Source of the DNA: Microbacterium marinilacus
GTDB taxonomy: Bacteria; Actinomycetota; Actinomycetes; Actinomycetales; Microbacteriaceae
Assembly: GCF_019753765.1 (NCBI RefSeq)
Contig: NZ_JAIJZW010000011.1
Coordinates: forward strand, 65,079-129,078
DNA length: 64,000 bases
Direction of reading: 5' to 3'
The stretch's first letter is position 1. Each line of letters opens with the position of its first letter. Positions 51,629 through 61,566 of the stretch are shown here, one piece after another. Both the position numbers and the translations under genes were made by a program. The notes below the pieces were generated by a model. That model did no database searches. It was not told the DNA's origin and was given only the letters and a program-made list of their open reading frames with translations.

Positions 51629-53119
51629 GTGCACGACGCAGCCGTACCCGAGCCCGGCCAGACCGGCGCGCTCGCGCCCGACTGGCTTCCCCTGCCGGAC
51701 GACCCCAACGACCTCGCGCCGGGGGTGTGGCCCGCCTCGGCGCGGCGCGACGACGACGGCGCCCTGATCGTCGCCGGGGTCGCCGCCCCCGAGCTGGCGC
51801 GGGAGTTCGGCACGCCCGTGCAGGTGCTCGACGAGGACGAGGTGCGCTCGCGCGCCCGGGAGGCGCTGCGCGCGTTCGGAGACGCTGCCGCCCGACACGG
51901 CGGGCGGGCGCGCGTCTACTACGCCGGAAAGGCCTTCCTCAGCGCCGAGGTCGCGAGGTGGATGGTCGAGTCGGGGCTGAACGTCGACGTCTGCTCGATC
52001 GGCGAGCTCGAGGTGGCCCTCGCCGCCGGCGTGCCCGCGGCCCGCATCGGCTTCCACGGCAACAACAAGCGCGTGTTCGAGCTGGAGCGCGCGATCGAGA
52101 CGGGCGTCGGCACGATCGTCGTCGACTCCGAGATCGAGATCGAGCGGCTGGCGGCGATCACCGAGCGGCTCGACCGGCGCCAGGCCGTGCTGGTGCGCGT
52201 CAACAGCGGCGTGCACGCCGAGACGCATCACTTCCTCGCCACCGCGCACGAGGATCAGAAGTTCGGCTTCACGCTCGAGGCCGCCCACCGCGCGGCCGAG
52301 CGCATCCACGAGCTGCCCCTGGTCGACCTCGCGGGCCTGCACAGCCACATCGGCTCGCAGATCTTCGGCGTCGACGGCTTCCGCGAGGCCGCCTCGCGCG
52401 TGCTGGAGCTGCTCGCGCTGCTGCGCGAGGAGGGACGCTTCACCGCCGAGTCGGCCGACGGCGCCGTGGAGCCGGTGCTCAACCTCGGCGGCGGCTTCGG
52501 CATCGCCTACACGCGCGCCGACACCCCGACCCCCATCGGCGAGCTCGCGGCGGGCATCGTCGACGCCGTCGCGGACGAGTGCGCCGTGCGCGGCATCCCG
52601 CTGCCGGTGCTCGCGTTCGAGCCCGGACGGTCGATCGTCGGCACGGCCGGGGTGACGCTGTACGAGGTCGGCACCACCAAGTCGGTCTCGGTGGACACCG
52701 GCTCCGGACCCGCCGAGCGCCGGTACGTCAGCGTCGACGGCGGCATGAGCGACAACGCCCGCCCGGCGCTGTACGGCGCGCAGTACTCCGCTCGACTCGC
52801 CTCGCGCGAGGGCGCCGGGGCACCCGTGCTCAGCCGGGTGGTCGGCCTGCACTGCGAGTCGGGCGACGTCGTCGTCGACCACGAGTACCTGCCGGGCGAC
52901 GTCACGCCCGGCGACCTGCTCGCCGTCCCCGCGACGGGCGCCTACTGCGCCCCGCTGGCGAGCAACTACAACCACATCCCGCGCCCGCCCGTCGTGGCGG
53001 TCACGGGAGGTCGGGCACGGGTCATCGTGCGCGGCGAGCGGATCGAGGATCTGCTCGCCCGCGACACGGGCATCCGTCCGGCGGCTGCCGCCGCGCCCAC
53101 GCGAGAGGGAGAAGAATGA
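51629..53119 (+). CDS. lysA: Diaminopimelate decarboxylase
   Basis: A 496-residue PLP enzyme making lysine from meso-diaminopimelate. The PLP lysine is Lys101 in VYYAGKAFLS. GFHGNNK, HSHIGSQIFG, LGGGFGIAY and FEPGRSIVG follow in order, and CESGDVV supplies the active-site cysteine. An N-terminal extension of about 50 residues precedes the barrel, as in other actinobacteria. The GTG start follows GGTGAG. The stop overlaps the hom start (ATGA), so lysine and threonine synthesis are coupled. Confidence 0.96.
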   Translation: MHDAAVPEPGQTGALAPDWLPLPDDPNDLAPGVWPASARRDDDGALIVAGVAAPELAREFGTPVQVLDEDEVRSRAREALRAFGDAAARHGGRARVYYAGKAFLSAEVARWMVESGLNVDVCSIGELEVALAAGVPAARIGFHGNNKRVFELERAIETGVGTIVVDSEIEIERLAAITERLDRRQAVLVRVNSGVHAETHHFLATAHEDQKFGFTLEAAHRAAERIHELPLVDLAGLHSHIGSQIFGVDGFREAASRVLELLALLREEGRFTAESADGAVEPVLNLGGGFGIAYTRADTPTPIGELAAGIVDAVADECAVRGIPLPVLAFEPGRSIVGTAGVTLYEVGTTKSVSVDTGSGPAERRYVSVDGGMSDNARPALYGAQYSARLASREGAGAPVLSRVVGLHCESGDVVVDHEYLPGDVTPGDLLAVPATGAYCAPLASNYNHIPRPPVVAVTGGRARVIVRGERIEDLLARDTGIRPAAAAAPTREGEE

Positions 53120-54465
53120 TCGATCACCGCCGTCTGCGGGTCGCCCTGCTGGGGGCCGGCTCCGTCGGATCGCAGGTCGCGCACCTGCTGCTCACCCAGG
53201 CCGCCGAGCTCGCCGAGCGAAGCGGCGCCGACCTCGAGCTGGCCGGCATCGCGGTGCGCGACGTCGACGCCCCGCGCGACGTCGACCTGCCGCGCGAGCT
53301 GCTGACGACCGACGCCGAGGGCCTGATCGTGGGCTCGGACATCGTGATCGAGCTGATGGGCGGCATCGAGCCCGCGCGCGCCCACATCCTCACGGCGCTG
53401 AACTCGGGCGCCGACGTCGTGACGGGCAACAAGGCGCTGCTCGCCACGCACGGCGCCGAGATCTTCGACGCCGCCGACCAGGTCGGCGCATCGGTCTCGT
53501 ACGAGGCGGCGGTCGCCGGCGCGATCCCGATCGTGCGTCCCCTCAAGGACTCCCTCGCGGGCGACCGCGTCGTGCGGATCATGGGGATCGTCAACGGGAC
53601 GACCAACTACATCCTCGACCGCATGGACAAGGAGGGCGCCGACTTCGCCGACGTGCTCGCGCAGGCGCAGGCGCTCGGCTACGCCGAGGCCGACCCCACG
53701 GCGGACGTGGAGGCGTACGACGCCGCGCAGAAGGCCGCGATCCTCGCCAGCCTGGCGTTCCACACGTCCGTGCCGCTGGAGGCGGTGCACCGCGAGGGCA
53801 TCACCTCGATCGACAAGGCCATGATCGACGGCGCGCGCGCCGCGGGCTACGTCATCAAGCTGCTCGCCGTCTGCGAGCGGCTGCCCGCGGACGGCGACCA
53901 GGGCGAGGACGGCGAGGAGATCTCCGTCCGCGTCTACCCGGCGCTCGTCGGCCGCGACCACCCGCTCGCGAGCGTCCACGGCGCCAACAACGCCGTGTTC
54001 GTCGAGGCCGAGGCCGCGGGCGCGCTGATGTTCTACGGTGCCGGCGCGGGCGGCATCCAGACCGCTTCCGCGGTGCTCGGCGACGTGGTCTCGGCCGCCC
54101 GCCGGCACATCGCCGGGGGCGTCGGGGTGGGGGAGAGCCCGCGCATGAGCGTGCCGGTCGCGCCGATCGGCCGCATCACCACGCGCTACCAGATCACGCT
54201 CGAGGTCGACGACGAGCCGGGCGTGCTCGCGCACGTCGCGAGCATCCTCAGCGAGGGCGGCATCTCGGTCGCCACGGTCGAGCAGACCGTGGAGCAGCCC
54301 GCCGAGGAGGCCGCGGCCGAGCAGGCCCCCGCCCCGCGCCGCGCACGGCTCGTGATCGGCACCCACCACGCGCGCGAGCAGGCGCTCGGCGACACGGTCG
54401 CCCGCCTGTCGTCCAGCGACGTCGTCGAGCGCGTGGTGTCGGTGCTGCGCGTCGAGGGGGAATGA
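53116..54465 (+). CDS. hom: Homoserine dehydrogenase
   Basis: A 449-residue NAD(P)-dependent enzyme reducing aspartate semialdehyde to homoserine. The nucleotide loop is VALLGAGSVGSQVA. The catalytic region contains VTGNKALLATHG, GIVNGTTNYIL and AEADPTADVEAYDAAQKAAILA. A C-terminal ACT domain (about residues 355-449; YQITLEVDDEPGVLAHVASIL) should sense threonine. It carries a Glu/Ala/Pro insert of about 15 residues within the ACT domain, which is unusual. GAGAGGGAGAAG precedes the ATG. Confidence 0.96.
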   Translation: MIDHRRLRVALLGAGSVGSQVAHLLLTQAAELAERSGADLELAGIAVRDVDAPRDVDLPRELLTTDAEGLIVGSDIVIELMGGIEPARAHILTALNSGADVVTGNKALLATHGAEIFDAADQVGASVSYEAAVAGAIPIVRPLKDSLAGDRVVRIMGIVNGTTNYILDRMDKEGADFADVLAQAQALGYAEADPTADVEAYDAAQKAAILASLAFHTSVPLEAVHREGITSIDKAMIDGARAAGYVIKLLAVCERLPADGDQGEDGEEISVRVYPALVGRDHPLASVHGANNAVFVEAEAAGALMFYGAGAGGIQTASAVLGDVVSAARRHIAGGVGVGESPRMSVPVAPIGRITTRYQITLEVDDEPGVLAHVASILSEGGISVATVEQTVEQPAEEAAAEQAPAPRRARLVIGTHHAREQALGDTVARLSSSDVVERVVSVLRVEGE

Positions 54466-55469
54466 CCGTGCCGTCCGCGGGGGAGCGCACGGTGCACGTG
54501 CGCGTCCCCGCGACCAGCGCGAACCTCGGCCCGGGCTTCGACACCCTGGGCCTGGCGCTCAGCGTCTACGACGAGCTGGACGTCACGGCGCTGCAGCCCG
54601 GGGCCCTCGAGATCGAGGTGTCGGGGTCGGGCGCGGAGCACATCCCGCGCGACGAGTCGCACCTCATCGCCCGCACGATCCGGTACTGCTACGAGGCGGT
54701 GGGGCGCCCGGCGCCCGGCCTGCGCATCGTCGCGCGCAACGGCATCCCGCACGGCAAGGGACTCGGGTCGTCCGGTGCGGCGGTCGCCGCCGGCGTGCTC
54801 GCGGCCAAGGGCCTGCTCGCCGGCGAGGCCGAGCTGAACGAGACCGACCTGCTGCGCCTGGCGACCGAGCTCGAGGGGCATCCCGACAACGTCGCCCCCG
54901 CGCTGTTCGGCGGGCTGACGATCGCCTGGACCGAGAACAGCGTGCCGCAGCACAAGAAGCTGCTCGTGCACCGCGGCGTCGCGCCCGTCGTGTTCGTGCC
55001 CGACCGCACGATGTCGACCTCGACGGCGCGCAGCGTGCTGGCCGCCGAGGTGTCGCGCGAGGACGCCGTGTTCAACGTCTCGCGCTCGGCGCTGCTGATC
55101 GCGGCGCTGACGCAGAGCCCGGATCTGCTGCTGTCGGCGACCGAGGACAAGCTGCACCAGGAGCGCCGCGCTCAGGCGATGCCCGAGACGTTCGCGCTCG
55201 TGGGCGCGCTGCGCGATCGCGGTCTCGCGGCGGTCGTCTCCGGGGCGGGGCCGAGCGTGCTCGTGCTGGCCGACGGCCCCGGGCAGCGTCTGGAGGCGGA
55301 CGCCGTCGTGACCGAGATCACCGGCGGGAGCTGGCAGTCGCTGATGCTCGCCGTCGACTTCAAGGGCGGCACGGTCAGGGAGAGCGCTTCCGCTGACAGT
55401 GCGTCCACGGACAGCACGGTGCCCCCGGCCGACGATGCGAGACTGGAGAACCCCCATGGCGTCGCGTGA
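54462..55469 (+). CDS. thrB: Homoserine kinase
   Basis: A 335-residue GHMP kinase forming O-phosphohomoserine. The start VRVPATSANLGPGFDTLGLALSVYDE, the ATP loop GIPHGKGLGSSGAAVAAGV and the C-terminal VSGAGPSVL are all present. The ATG overlaps hom's stop by four bases. The last 30 residues, rich in Ser, Asp and Thr, go past the domain and overlap the region in which threonine synthase might start. Confidence 0.95.
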   Translation: MTVPSAGERTVHVRVPATSANLGPGFDTLGLALSVYDELDVTALQPGALEIEVSGSGAEHIPRDESHLIARTIRYCYEAVGRPAPGLRIVARNGIPHGKGLGSSGAAVAAGVLAAKGLLAGEAELNETDLLRLATELEGHPDNVAPALFGGLTIAWTENSVPQHKKLLVHRGVAPVVFVPDRTMSTSTARSVLAAEVSREDAVFNVSRSALLIAALTQSPDLLLSATEDKLHQERRAQAMPETFALVGALRDRGLAAVVSGAGPSVLVLADGPGQRLEADAVVTEITGGSWQSLMLAVDFKGGTVRESASADSASTDSTVPPADDARLENPHGVA

Positions 55470-55518
55470 GTCCGTGGTCTCACACGGATCCGTGGCGTCC
55501 GAAGACGTGAGGAGCCCG

Positions 55519-56970
55519 ATGCGGTACATCTCGACCCGGGGCGGCGGCGAGCCGCTGTCGTACAGCGAGGCGCTGCTGGAGGGGCTCGCGCGGGACGGCG
55601 GCCTCGCGGTGCCCGCCGAGCTGCCGCACGTGGACGGCGAGACGCTCGAGCGGTGGCGCGCGCTGACCTATCCGCAGCTCGCCACCGAGGTGCTCGCCCT
55701 GTTCGCGACCGACATCCCGCGCGATGACCTGGCGCGCATGACGGCCGCGGCCTACGAGTCCTTCCCCTCCGAGGTCGTGCCGCTGCGCCCGATCGGCGAC
55801 GGCCTCACGCTCGTCGGGCTGTCCGAGGGGCCCACGCTGGCGTTCAAGGACATGGCGATGCAGTTCCTCGGCCAGGTGCTCGAGTACGCCCTCGAGCGCT
55901 CCGGGGCCGTGCTGAACGTGCTCGGCGCGACGTCGGGCGACACGGGATCGGCGGCAGAGCACGCCCTGCGCGGCAAGGACCGCATCTCGGTGTTCATGCT
56001 GTCCCCGCTCGGGCGGATGAGCCCGTTCCAGCGCGCGCAGATGTTCTCCCTGGACGACGCGAACGTGCACAACATCGCGATCGCCGGCGTGTTCGACGAC
56101 TGCCAGAACCTCGTCAAGCAGCTCGCCGGCGACCTGGAGTTCAAGCGGGCGCAGAGCCTCGGCGCGGTGAACTCCATCAACCTCGCGCGCATCACGGCGC
56201 AGGTCGTCTACTACTTCTGGGCGTGGCTGCGGGCGACCGACGCCACCGGGGGCGCCGAGGTGTCGTTCACGGTGCCGTCCGGCAACTTCGGCAACATCCT
56301 CTCCGGCTTCTACGCGAAGCGCATGGGGCTGCCCGTCCGCCGCCTGGTGCTCGCGACGAACGAGAACAACGTCCTCGACGAGTTCTTCCGCACGGGCGTC
56401 TACCGTCCGCGCGCCGCCGCGGAGACCCTCGCCACCTCGAGCCCGTCGATGGACATCTCGAAGGCGTCGAACCTCGAGCGCTTCGCCTTCGAGCTGTTCG
56501 ATCGGGACCCGGCCCGCGTCTCGGCTGCCTGGCGGGAGCTGGACGAGCAGGGGTTCTTCGACGTCACCGGCGATCAGCCGCGCTTCGCCGAGGAGTTCGG
56601 GCTGGTCAGCGGCACGTCGACGCACGACGACAGGATCGAGACCATCCGATCGGTGCACGCCGGGTCTGGCGACATCATCGACCCGCACACGGCCGACGGC
56701 GTGAAGGTCGCCCGCGAGCACGTCGAGGACGGCGTGCCGATGCTCGTGCTGGAGACCGCGAAGCCGGAGAAGTTCGCGGAGACGATCCACGAGGCCCTCG
56801 GCGTGCAGCTGGAGTATCCGGCGGAGCTGCACGCGATGCTCGCGGCCCCCCAGCACGTGACCGAGATGGCGGACGACGCTCAGCAGCTGCGTGCGTTCAT
56901 CGAGGCCGCCGCCCTCAGGGGTGATACAATGGGCGACATCACGACGGGTGCCGCTCGGCACGATTCTTGA
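55519..56970 (+). CDS. thrC: Threonine synthase
   Basis: A 483-residue PLP enzyme making threonine from O-phosphohomoserine. The start MRYISTRGGGEPLSYSEALLEGLARDGGLAVP matches the family start, and GTGAGGAG lies just upstream, so I prefer the ATG at 55519; an in-frame ATG at 55456 would add 21 residues and overlap thrB. The PLP lysine lies in LAFKDMAMQFLG; the phosphate loop is GATSGDTGSAAEHAL, with SGNFGNILSGFYAKRMG later. It closes the lysA-hom-thrB-thrC run. Confidence 0.95.
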   Translation: MRYISTRGGGEPLSYSEALLEGLARDGGLAVPAELPHVDGETLERWRALTYPQLATEVLALFATDIPRDDLARMTAAAYESFPSEVVPLRPIGDGLTLVGLSEGPTLAFKDMAMQFLGQVLEYALERSGAVLNVLGATSGDTGSAAEHALRGKDRISVFMLSPLGRMSPFQRAQMFSLDDANVHNIAIAGVFDDCQNLVKQLAGDLEFKRAQSLGAVNSINLARITAQVVYYFWAWLRATDATGGAEVSFTVPSGNFGNILSGFYAKRMGLPVRRLVLATNENNVLDEFFRTGVYRPRAAAETLATSSPSMDISKASNLERFAFELFDRDPARVSAAWRELDEQGFFDVTGDQPRFAEEFGLVSGTSTHDDRIETIRSVHAGSGDIIDPHTADGVKVAREHVEDGVPMLVLETAKPEKFAETIHEALGVQLEYPAELHAMLAAPQHVTEMADDAQQLRAFIEAAALRGDTMGDITTGAARHDS

Positions 56971-56976
56971 CCGTCG

Positions 56977-56993
56977 TTTCGCAATCTGCGAAA
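56977..56993 (+). promoter_or_regulatory. Perfect palindrome at the start of the rho leader
   Basis: TTTCGCAATCTGCGAAA is a seven-base-arm inverted repeat around ATC, starting seven bases after the thrC stop and 140 bases before the rho start. It could be a weak terminator for the threonine operon, an operator, or part of the rho leader, whose long untranslated region is known in other bacteria to mediate autoregulation. No other structure in the gap (56971-57133) stands out. Confidence 0.5.
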
Positions 56994-57133
56994 GCCCCGC
57001 ACAGGTTCCCGACCAGCTCACGGGCACAACGTCTTCAGAGCGACTGGGTGACCCGCGCGTGCCGCACACAGCGGCGCGACCGGCATGTGCGATCGGGCAC
57101 CATCACTACGTTCCACCCAGAGGAGCACCACTC

Positions 57134-59095
57134 GTGGAGACCATCTCCGAGACCGAAACCACGGACGCCGTCGTGACGGACGCGCCGAACACCGACGCCT
57201 CCGCCGCCGAGGCGCCCGCCACCGAGGCCCCGGCCAAGGCGGCGCCGCGCAAGCGCGCGCCGCGTCGCGCGAAGTCGACGGACGCCGCACCCGTCGAGCA
57301 GCCCGCGGCCGAGGCCGCGCCGGCTGTCGAGGCGCCCGCGGCCGACGCCGCCGAGGCCCCCGCCGCCGACGCCCCCGAGGCGCCCGCCGAGAAGCCCGCC
57401 GCCGAGAAGCCGAAGCGTGCGCCGCGCAAGCGCACGCCGAAGGCGGCACCCGCCGAGAAGCCCGCCGCCGAGAAGTCGGCTGACGCCGAGCCGGCCGCCG
57501 AGGCGGCATCGTCCGCCGACGCCGCGCCCGCCGAGGCCGCTCCGGCCGAGGCCCCCGCTGAGGCCGCGCCCGCCGAGAAGCCGGCCGACGCCCAGCCCGC
57601 GGCAGAGCCGGCCGAGGGGGCCGCCGAGGGGCAGTCCTCCGGCGACGCGCAGGAAGGCAACGGCCAGGACGGCAACGGTCAGGAGGGCAACGGCCGCCGC
57701 AGCCGGAGCCGCAGCCGCAGCCGTAACCGCAACAAGGGCGACAAGTCCGAGGGCGGTCAGAACCAGTCGCAGAACCAGGGCGGCCAGAACAACCAGGGCG
57801 GCCAGAACCAGCCCCAGGCGCAGGAGTCGTCGGACGACGACGCGCAGGGCGGCCGGGGCCGCGGCCGCAACAAGCGCCGCGGCGCCCAGTCGGGCGACGA
57901 GTTCGAGACCGAGATCAACGAGGACGACGTCCTCATCCCGGTCGCCGGCGTCCTGGACGTGCTCGACAACTACGCCTTCGTGCGCACGACGGGCTACCTG
58001 CCGGGACAGCAGGACGTGTACGTCTCGCTCGGCCAGGTGAAGAAGTACAACCTGCGCAAGGGCGACGCGGTCGTCGGCGCCATCAAGCAGCCGCGCGACG
58101 GCGAGCAGCAGGGCCGCCAGAAGTACAACGCGCTGGTCAAGGTCGACTCCGTCAACGGACTGTCGGTCGAGGACGCGGCGAACCGCGTCGAGTTCTCGAA
58201 GCTCACGCCTCTGTACCCGCAGGACCGCCTGCGTCTCGAGACGGCGCCCGAGAAGCTGACCCAGCGCATCATCGACCTCGTCGCCCCGATCGGCAAGGGC
58301 CAGCGCGGCCTCATCGTGGCGCCCCCGAAGGCCGGCAAGACGATCGTGCTGCAGCAGATCGCGAACGCGATCGCGCAGAACAACCCCGAGGCGCACCTCA
58401 TGGTCGTGCTCGTCGACGAGCGGCCCGAAGAGGTCACCGACATGGAGCGCACGGTCAAGGGCGAGGTCATCGCCTCGACCTTCGACCGCCCCGCCGAGGA
58501 CCACACGACGGTCGCCGAGCTCGCGATCGAGCGCGCCAAGCGCCTCGTCGAGCTGGGTCGCGACGTCGTCGTGCTGCTCGACTCGATCACGCGTCTCGGC
58601 CGCGCCTACAACGTGTCGGCCCCCACGTCGGGCCGCGTGCTGTCCGGCGGCGTGGACGCGTCGGCGCTGTACCCGCCGAAGCGCTTCTTCGGTGCCGCGC
58701 GCAACATCGAGAACGGCGGATCGCTCACGATCCTCGCCACCGCGCTGGTGGAGACCGGATCCAAGATGGACGAGGTCATCTTCGAGGAGTTCAAGGGCAC
58801 CGGCAACATGGAGCTGCGCCTGTCGCGCCAGCTCGCCGACAAGCGGATCTTCCCGGCGGTCGACGTGAACGCGTCGTCCACCCGCCGCGAGGAGATGCTG
58901 CTGTCGGCCGACGAGGTGAAGATCACCTGGAAGCTGCGCCGCGCGCTCGCGGGCCTGTCGCCCGAGCAGTCGATCGGCACGGTGCTCGAGGGGCTCAAGG
59001 AGACCCAGTCGAACGTCGAGTTCCTCGTGAAGATGCAGAAGTCGATCCCCGCGGCCGGCGGACGCTCGTCCGGCCACGAGAACGACATCCGCTGA
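57134..59095 (+). CDS. rho: Transcription termination factor Rho, with a long low-complexity N-terminal region
   Basis: A 653-residue hexameric RNA helicase. The first 190 or so residues are almost only Ala, Pro, Glu and Lys repeats. A segment rich in Arg/Ser ([14 protein letters not shown]), Gln, Asn and Gly follows to about 265. The RNA-binding cold-shock domain (about 275-350; [20 protein letters not shown]) and the ATPase core come next. Walker A is APPKAGKT near residues 396-403, and the Q and R loops lie in later [12 protein letters not shown] and [10 protein letters not shown] do not see the usual N-terminal helical Rho_N domain. The GTG at 57134 follows AGGAG at 57121-57125. Confidence 0.95.
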   Translation: METISETETTDAVVTDAPNTDASAAEAPATEAPAKAAPRKRAPRRAKSTDAAPVEQPAAEAAPAVEAPAADAAEAPAADAPEAPAEKPAAEKPKRAPRKRTPKAAPAEKPAAEKSADAEPAAEAASSADAAPAEAAPAEAPAEAAPAEKPADAQPAAEPAEGAAEGQSSGDAQEGNGQDGNGQEGNGRRSRSRSRSRNRNKGDKSEGGQNQSQNQGGQNNQGGQNQPQAQESSDDDAQGGRGRGRNKRRGAQSGDEFETEINEDDVLIPVAGVLDVLDNYAFVRTTGYLPGQQDVYVSLGQVKKYNLRKGDAVVGAIKQPRDGEQQGRQKYNALVKVDSVNGLSVEDAANRVEFSKLTPLYPQDRLRLETAPEKLTQRIIDLVAPIGKGQRGLIVAPPKAGKTIVLQQIANAIAQNNPEAHLMVVLVDERPEEVTDMERTVKGEVIASTFDRPAEDHTTVAELAIERAKRLVELGRDVVVLLDSITRLGRAYNVSAPTSGRVLSGGVDASALYPPKRFFGAARNIENGGSLTILATALVETGSKMDEVIFEEFKGTGNMELRLSRQLADKRIFPAVDVNASSTRREEMLLSADEVKITWKLRRALAGLSPEQSIGTVLEGLKETQSNVEFLVKMQKSIPAAGGRSSGHENDIR

Positions 59096-59099
59096 TCGC

Positions 59100-60179
59100 G
59101 TGTTCGAGTCCGTCGATGCGCTGATCGACGAGCATCGCCGGGTGCAGGAGGAGCTCTCCGACCCGGCGGTGCACGCCGATGCCGCGCGCGCCAAGCGGGT
59201 CAACCGGCGCTACGCAGAGCTGAACCGCATCGTCCAGGCGCACGAGGCGTGGACCGCCGCGGGGGAGGACCTCGAGGCGGCCCGCGAGCTCGCGAAGGAG
59301 GACGACGCCTTCGCCGCCGAGGTTCCCGGCCTGGAGGACGGCCTCGCCCAGGCACAGGAGAAGCTGCGCCGCCTGCTGATCCCGCGCGATCCCGACGACG
59401 CCCGCGACGTGATCATGGAGATCAAGGCCGGCGAGGGCGGCGCCGAGAGCGCGCTGTTCGCGGCCGACCTGCTGCGGATGTACTCGCAGTACGCCGCCTC
59501 CAAGGGCTGGAAGACCGAGCTGCTGGAGCGCAACGAGTCGGACCTCGGCGGATACAAGGACGTGCAGGTCGCGATCAAGGGATCCTCGTCCGACCCCGCG
59601 CAGGGCGTGTGGGCGCACCTCAAGTACGAGGGCGGCGTGCACCGCGTGCAGCGGGTGCCGGCGACCGAGTCGCAGGGCCGCATCCACACCTCGACGACCG
59701 GCGTGCTGGTCTTCCCCGAGGTCGACGAGCCCGAGGAGATCCAGATCGACCAGAACGATCTGAAGATCGACGTCTTCCGTTCGTCGGGCCCCGGCGGGCA
59801 GTCGGTCAACACGACCGACTCGGCGGTGCGGATCACGCACGTGCCGACCGGCATCGTCGTGTCGATGCAGAACGAGAAGTCGCAGCTGCAGAACCGCGAG
59901 GCGGGCATGCGCGTGCTGCGAGCCCGCCTGCTCGCGCGCCAGCAGGAGGAGCTGGACGCCGCGGCGTCCGACGCGCGCAAGTCGCAGATCCGCGGCATGG
60001 ACCGCTCGGAGCGCATCCGCACGTACAACTTCCCCGAGAACCGCATCGCCGACCATCGCACGGGCTACAAGGCCTACAACCTCGATCAGGTGATGGACGG
60101 CGCGCTCGAGCCGGTCGTCCAGTCGTGCATCGAGGCGGACGAGGCCGAGCGCCTCGCCTCGCTCGGCGACACCGCCTGA
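59100..60179 (+). CDS. prfA: Peptide chain release factor 1
   Basis: A 359-residue release factor for UAG and UAA codons. The GGQ motif is at residues 232-234 in [17 protein letters not shown]; the codon-recognition loop [12 protein letters not shown] contains a PxT-like segment. The GTG start lies five bases after the rho stop. In related actinobacteria the methyltransferase gene prmC, which modifies the GGQ glutamine, usually follows directly, but here the next gene is an AbiEi/DUF559 nuclease. Confidence 0.95.
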   Translation: MFESVDALIDEHRRVQEELSDPAVHADAARAKRVNRRYAELNRIVQAHEAWTAAGEDLEAARELAKEDDAFAAEVPGLEDGLAQAQEKLRRLLIPRDPDDARDVIMEIKAGEGGAESALFAADLLRMYSQYAASKGWKTELLERNESDLGGYKDVQVAIKGSSSDPAQGVWAHLKYEGGVHRVQRVPATESQGRIHTSTTGVLVFPEVDEPEEIQIDQNDLKIDVFRSSGPGGQSVNTTDSAVRITHVPTGIVVSMQNEKSQLQNREAGMRVLRARLLARQQEELDAAASDARKSQIRGMDRSERIRTYNFPENRIADHRTGYKAYNLDQVMDGALEPVVQSCIEADEAERLASLGDTA

Positions 60180-60215
60180 CCGGAGCCGCCGGGGGCGGGG
60201 TCCGTTCCGGTCGGT

Positions 60216-60264
60216 GAGTGCCATTTGGCACTCACGTCCGCCTCGTGGGTGCCAAATGGCACTC
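60216..60264. repeat. 18-bp palindrome doublet 1 (left outer)
   Basis: GAGTGCCATTTGGCACTC (60216-60233) and GGGTGCCAAATGGCACTC (60247-60264) start 31 bp apart with a 13-base spacer. Each is a palindrome, longer with flanking bases (to 22), and their central bases ATTT and AAAT are complementary to each other. The doublet starts 37 bases after the prfA stop. Confidence 0.9.
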
Positions 60265-60345
60265 ACGGATATGCCGCATGGGGCCGTCCGCACCCCACGC
60301 CCTTCGTCCACAGCCGGCCTCCGCGATAAGCGGCTCAGCGTCCGC

Positions 60346-60394
60346 GAGTGCCATATGGCACTCCCCGCCGCCAGGTGAGTGCCATATGGCACTC
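60346..60394. repeat. 18-bp palindrome doublet 2 (left inner)
   Basis: Two perfect copies of GAGTGCCATATGGCACTC at 60346-60363 and 60377-60394, again 31 bp start to start. It lies 86 bases upstream of the nuclease gene start, where it could also act as its operator. Confidence 0.92.
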
Positions 60395-60479
60395 GTGGAC
60401 GCCGGGGCGCGGCGCGTGAGGTCTCGAGGTCTGTGGATGGAACGGGCCCGGGCGTGACGGATGGCGCCAGGGTGTCGGG

Positions 60480-61442
60480 ATGACATCGGAGCGGATCGCG
60501 CAGCTGGGCCCCTCGTTCACGGTGCGCCAGGCCCGTGCGGCCGGCGTGACGCGCGGGCAGCTGCGCTCCGCGACGCTGCTGCAGCCGTTCCACGGCGTGC
60601 GGATGGTCCGGCCCGGGGTCAGCCCGGAGATGTCGAGGATCGAGCGCGAGCGCGCGGAGGTCATGCGGCGTGTGCGCGCCTATGCGTCGATCATGCCGAG
60701 CCACGCGTTCTTCGTGGGGCCGACCGCGGCGCTCATCGCGGGCATACCGCTGCCACCGGGAGCGCACGAGGTGCTGCACGTCGGCGTCTTCTACCCGGCG
60801 ACGCCCCCTCGTCGTCGCGGGGTGCGCGGGGTGCGTATGAACCCCGGCGGGGTGCGCGTCCTGGTGCACGAGGGGCTGCGGATCGTGGACCCTGCCACGC
60901 TGTGGATCACACTGGCCGATGCTCTCGGCGACTACGACCTGGTCGCCGCGGCGGATCACCTGCTGCGGGTGCCGCGCTTCCCCGGCGGGTTCCGCGCTCC
61001 CGAGCGTGACCCGTATCTGACCAGGGACGAGCTCGTGCTGCGCATCGACGAGCGGCGTCGTGCCGGCACGACGCGGATGCGCGCCCTCGCCGAGCGCGCC
61101 CGCACCGGCGCTGCGTCCCGCCCTGAGACGTGGATGCGGCTGTCCATCGTGGACGCGGGGCTGCCCGAGCCCGAGCTGGACGTCGACGTCTACGACCGCC
61201 GTGGCGAATTCGTCGCTTGCCTCGATCAGGCCTTTCCGCGCCTGCGGCTGGGCATCGAGTTCGACGGCGACTGGCATCGTGGCCGTCGTCAGTGGACGAA
61301 GGACGTCGGTCGGCACACCGCCCTCGTGGCAGAGGGCTGGACCACGCTGCGTTTCACAGCGCCCGACGTGTTCGACGACACGTCCCACGTCGCCCGGACG
61401 GTCCGCGCGGCGCTCGAAGAGCGCGGCGGCACCCCCACATGA
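60480..61442 (+). CDS. AbiEi-like DNA-binding plus DUF559 (Vsr-like) nuclease domain protein
   Basis: A 320-residue protein. The N-terminal segment (about residues 1-45; FTVRQARAAGVTRGQLRSA) is a winged-helix of the AbiEi antitoxin type, and the middle, including VHEGLRIVDPATLWITLADAL, is the usual AbiEi-family continuation. The C-terminal 100 residues (ELDVDVYDRRGEFVACLDQAFPRLRLGIEFDGDWHRG, DVGRHTALVAEGWTTLRFT) form a DUF559 fold of the PD-(D/E)XK nuclease class. The gene is enclosed by four doublets of an 18-bp palindrome, and its TGA stop overlaps the first base pairs of the third doublet. No partner toxin gene (AbiEii) is present. The actual activity is unknown; binding to the palindromes is an inference. 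Confidence 0.78.
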   Translation: MTSERIAQLGPSFTVRQARAAGVTRGQLRSATLLQPFHGVRMVRPGVSPEMSRIERERAEVMRRVRAYASIMPSHAFFVGPTAALIAGIPLPPGAHEVLHVGVFYPATPPRRRGVRGVRMNPGGVRVLVHEGLRIVDPATLWITLADALGDYDLVAAADHLLRVPRFPGGFRAPERDPYLTRDELVLRIDERRRAGTTRMRALAERARTGAASRPETWMRLSIVDAGLPEPELDVDVYDRRGEFVACLDQAFPRLRLGIEFDGDWHRGRRQWTKDVGRHTALVAEGWTTLRFTAPDVFDDTSHVARTVRAALEERGGTPT

Positions 61443-61489
61443 GTGCCATATGGGACTCGGCATCGTCCGGCGAGTGCCATATGGCACTC
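61441..61489. repeat. 18-bp palindrome doublet 3 (right inner)
   Basis: GAGTGCCATATGGGACTC (61441-61458, one mismatch) and GAGTGCCATATGGCACTC (61472-61489) start 31 bp apart. The first begins within the stop codon of the nuclease gene. Confidence 0.9.
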
Positions 61490-61566
61490 GTGCGTGCGGC
61501 GGGAGCTTCTGGGACCCACGGAGGGCGATGGGCCAGACGGTCGCTGCGGCGGATCCATCCGTCGGC

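Noticed and set aside
55456..55518. Threonine synthase start at 55456
   Set aside because: It would place 21 non-conserved residues before the family start and overlap thrB, whereas the ATG at 55519 has a good ribosome site.
60480..61442. A complete AbiE toxin-antitoxin system
   Set aside because: Only the antitoxin-like DNA-binding domain is present and it is fused to a nuclease domain; no AbiEii nucleotidyltransferase gene is adjacent.
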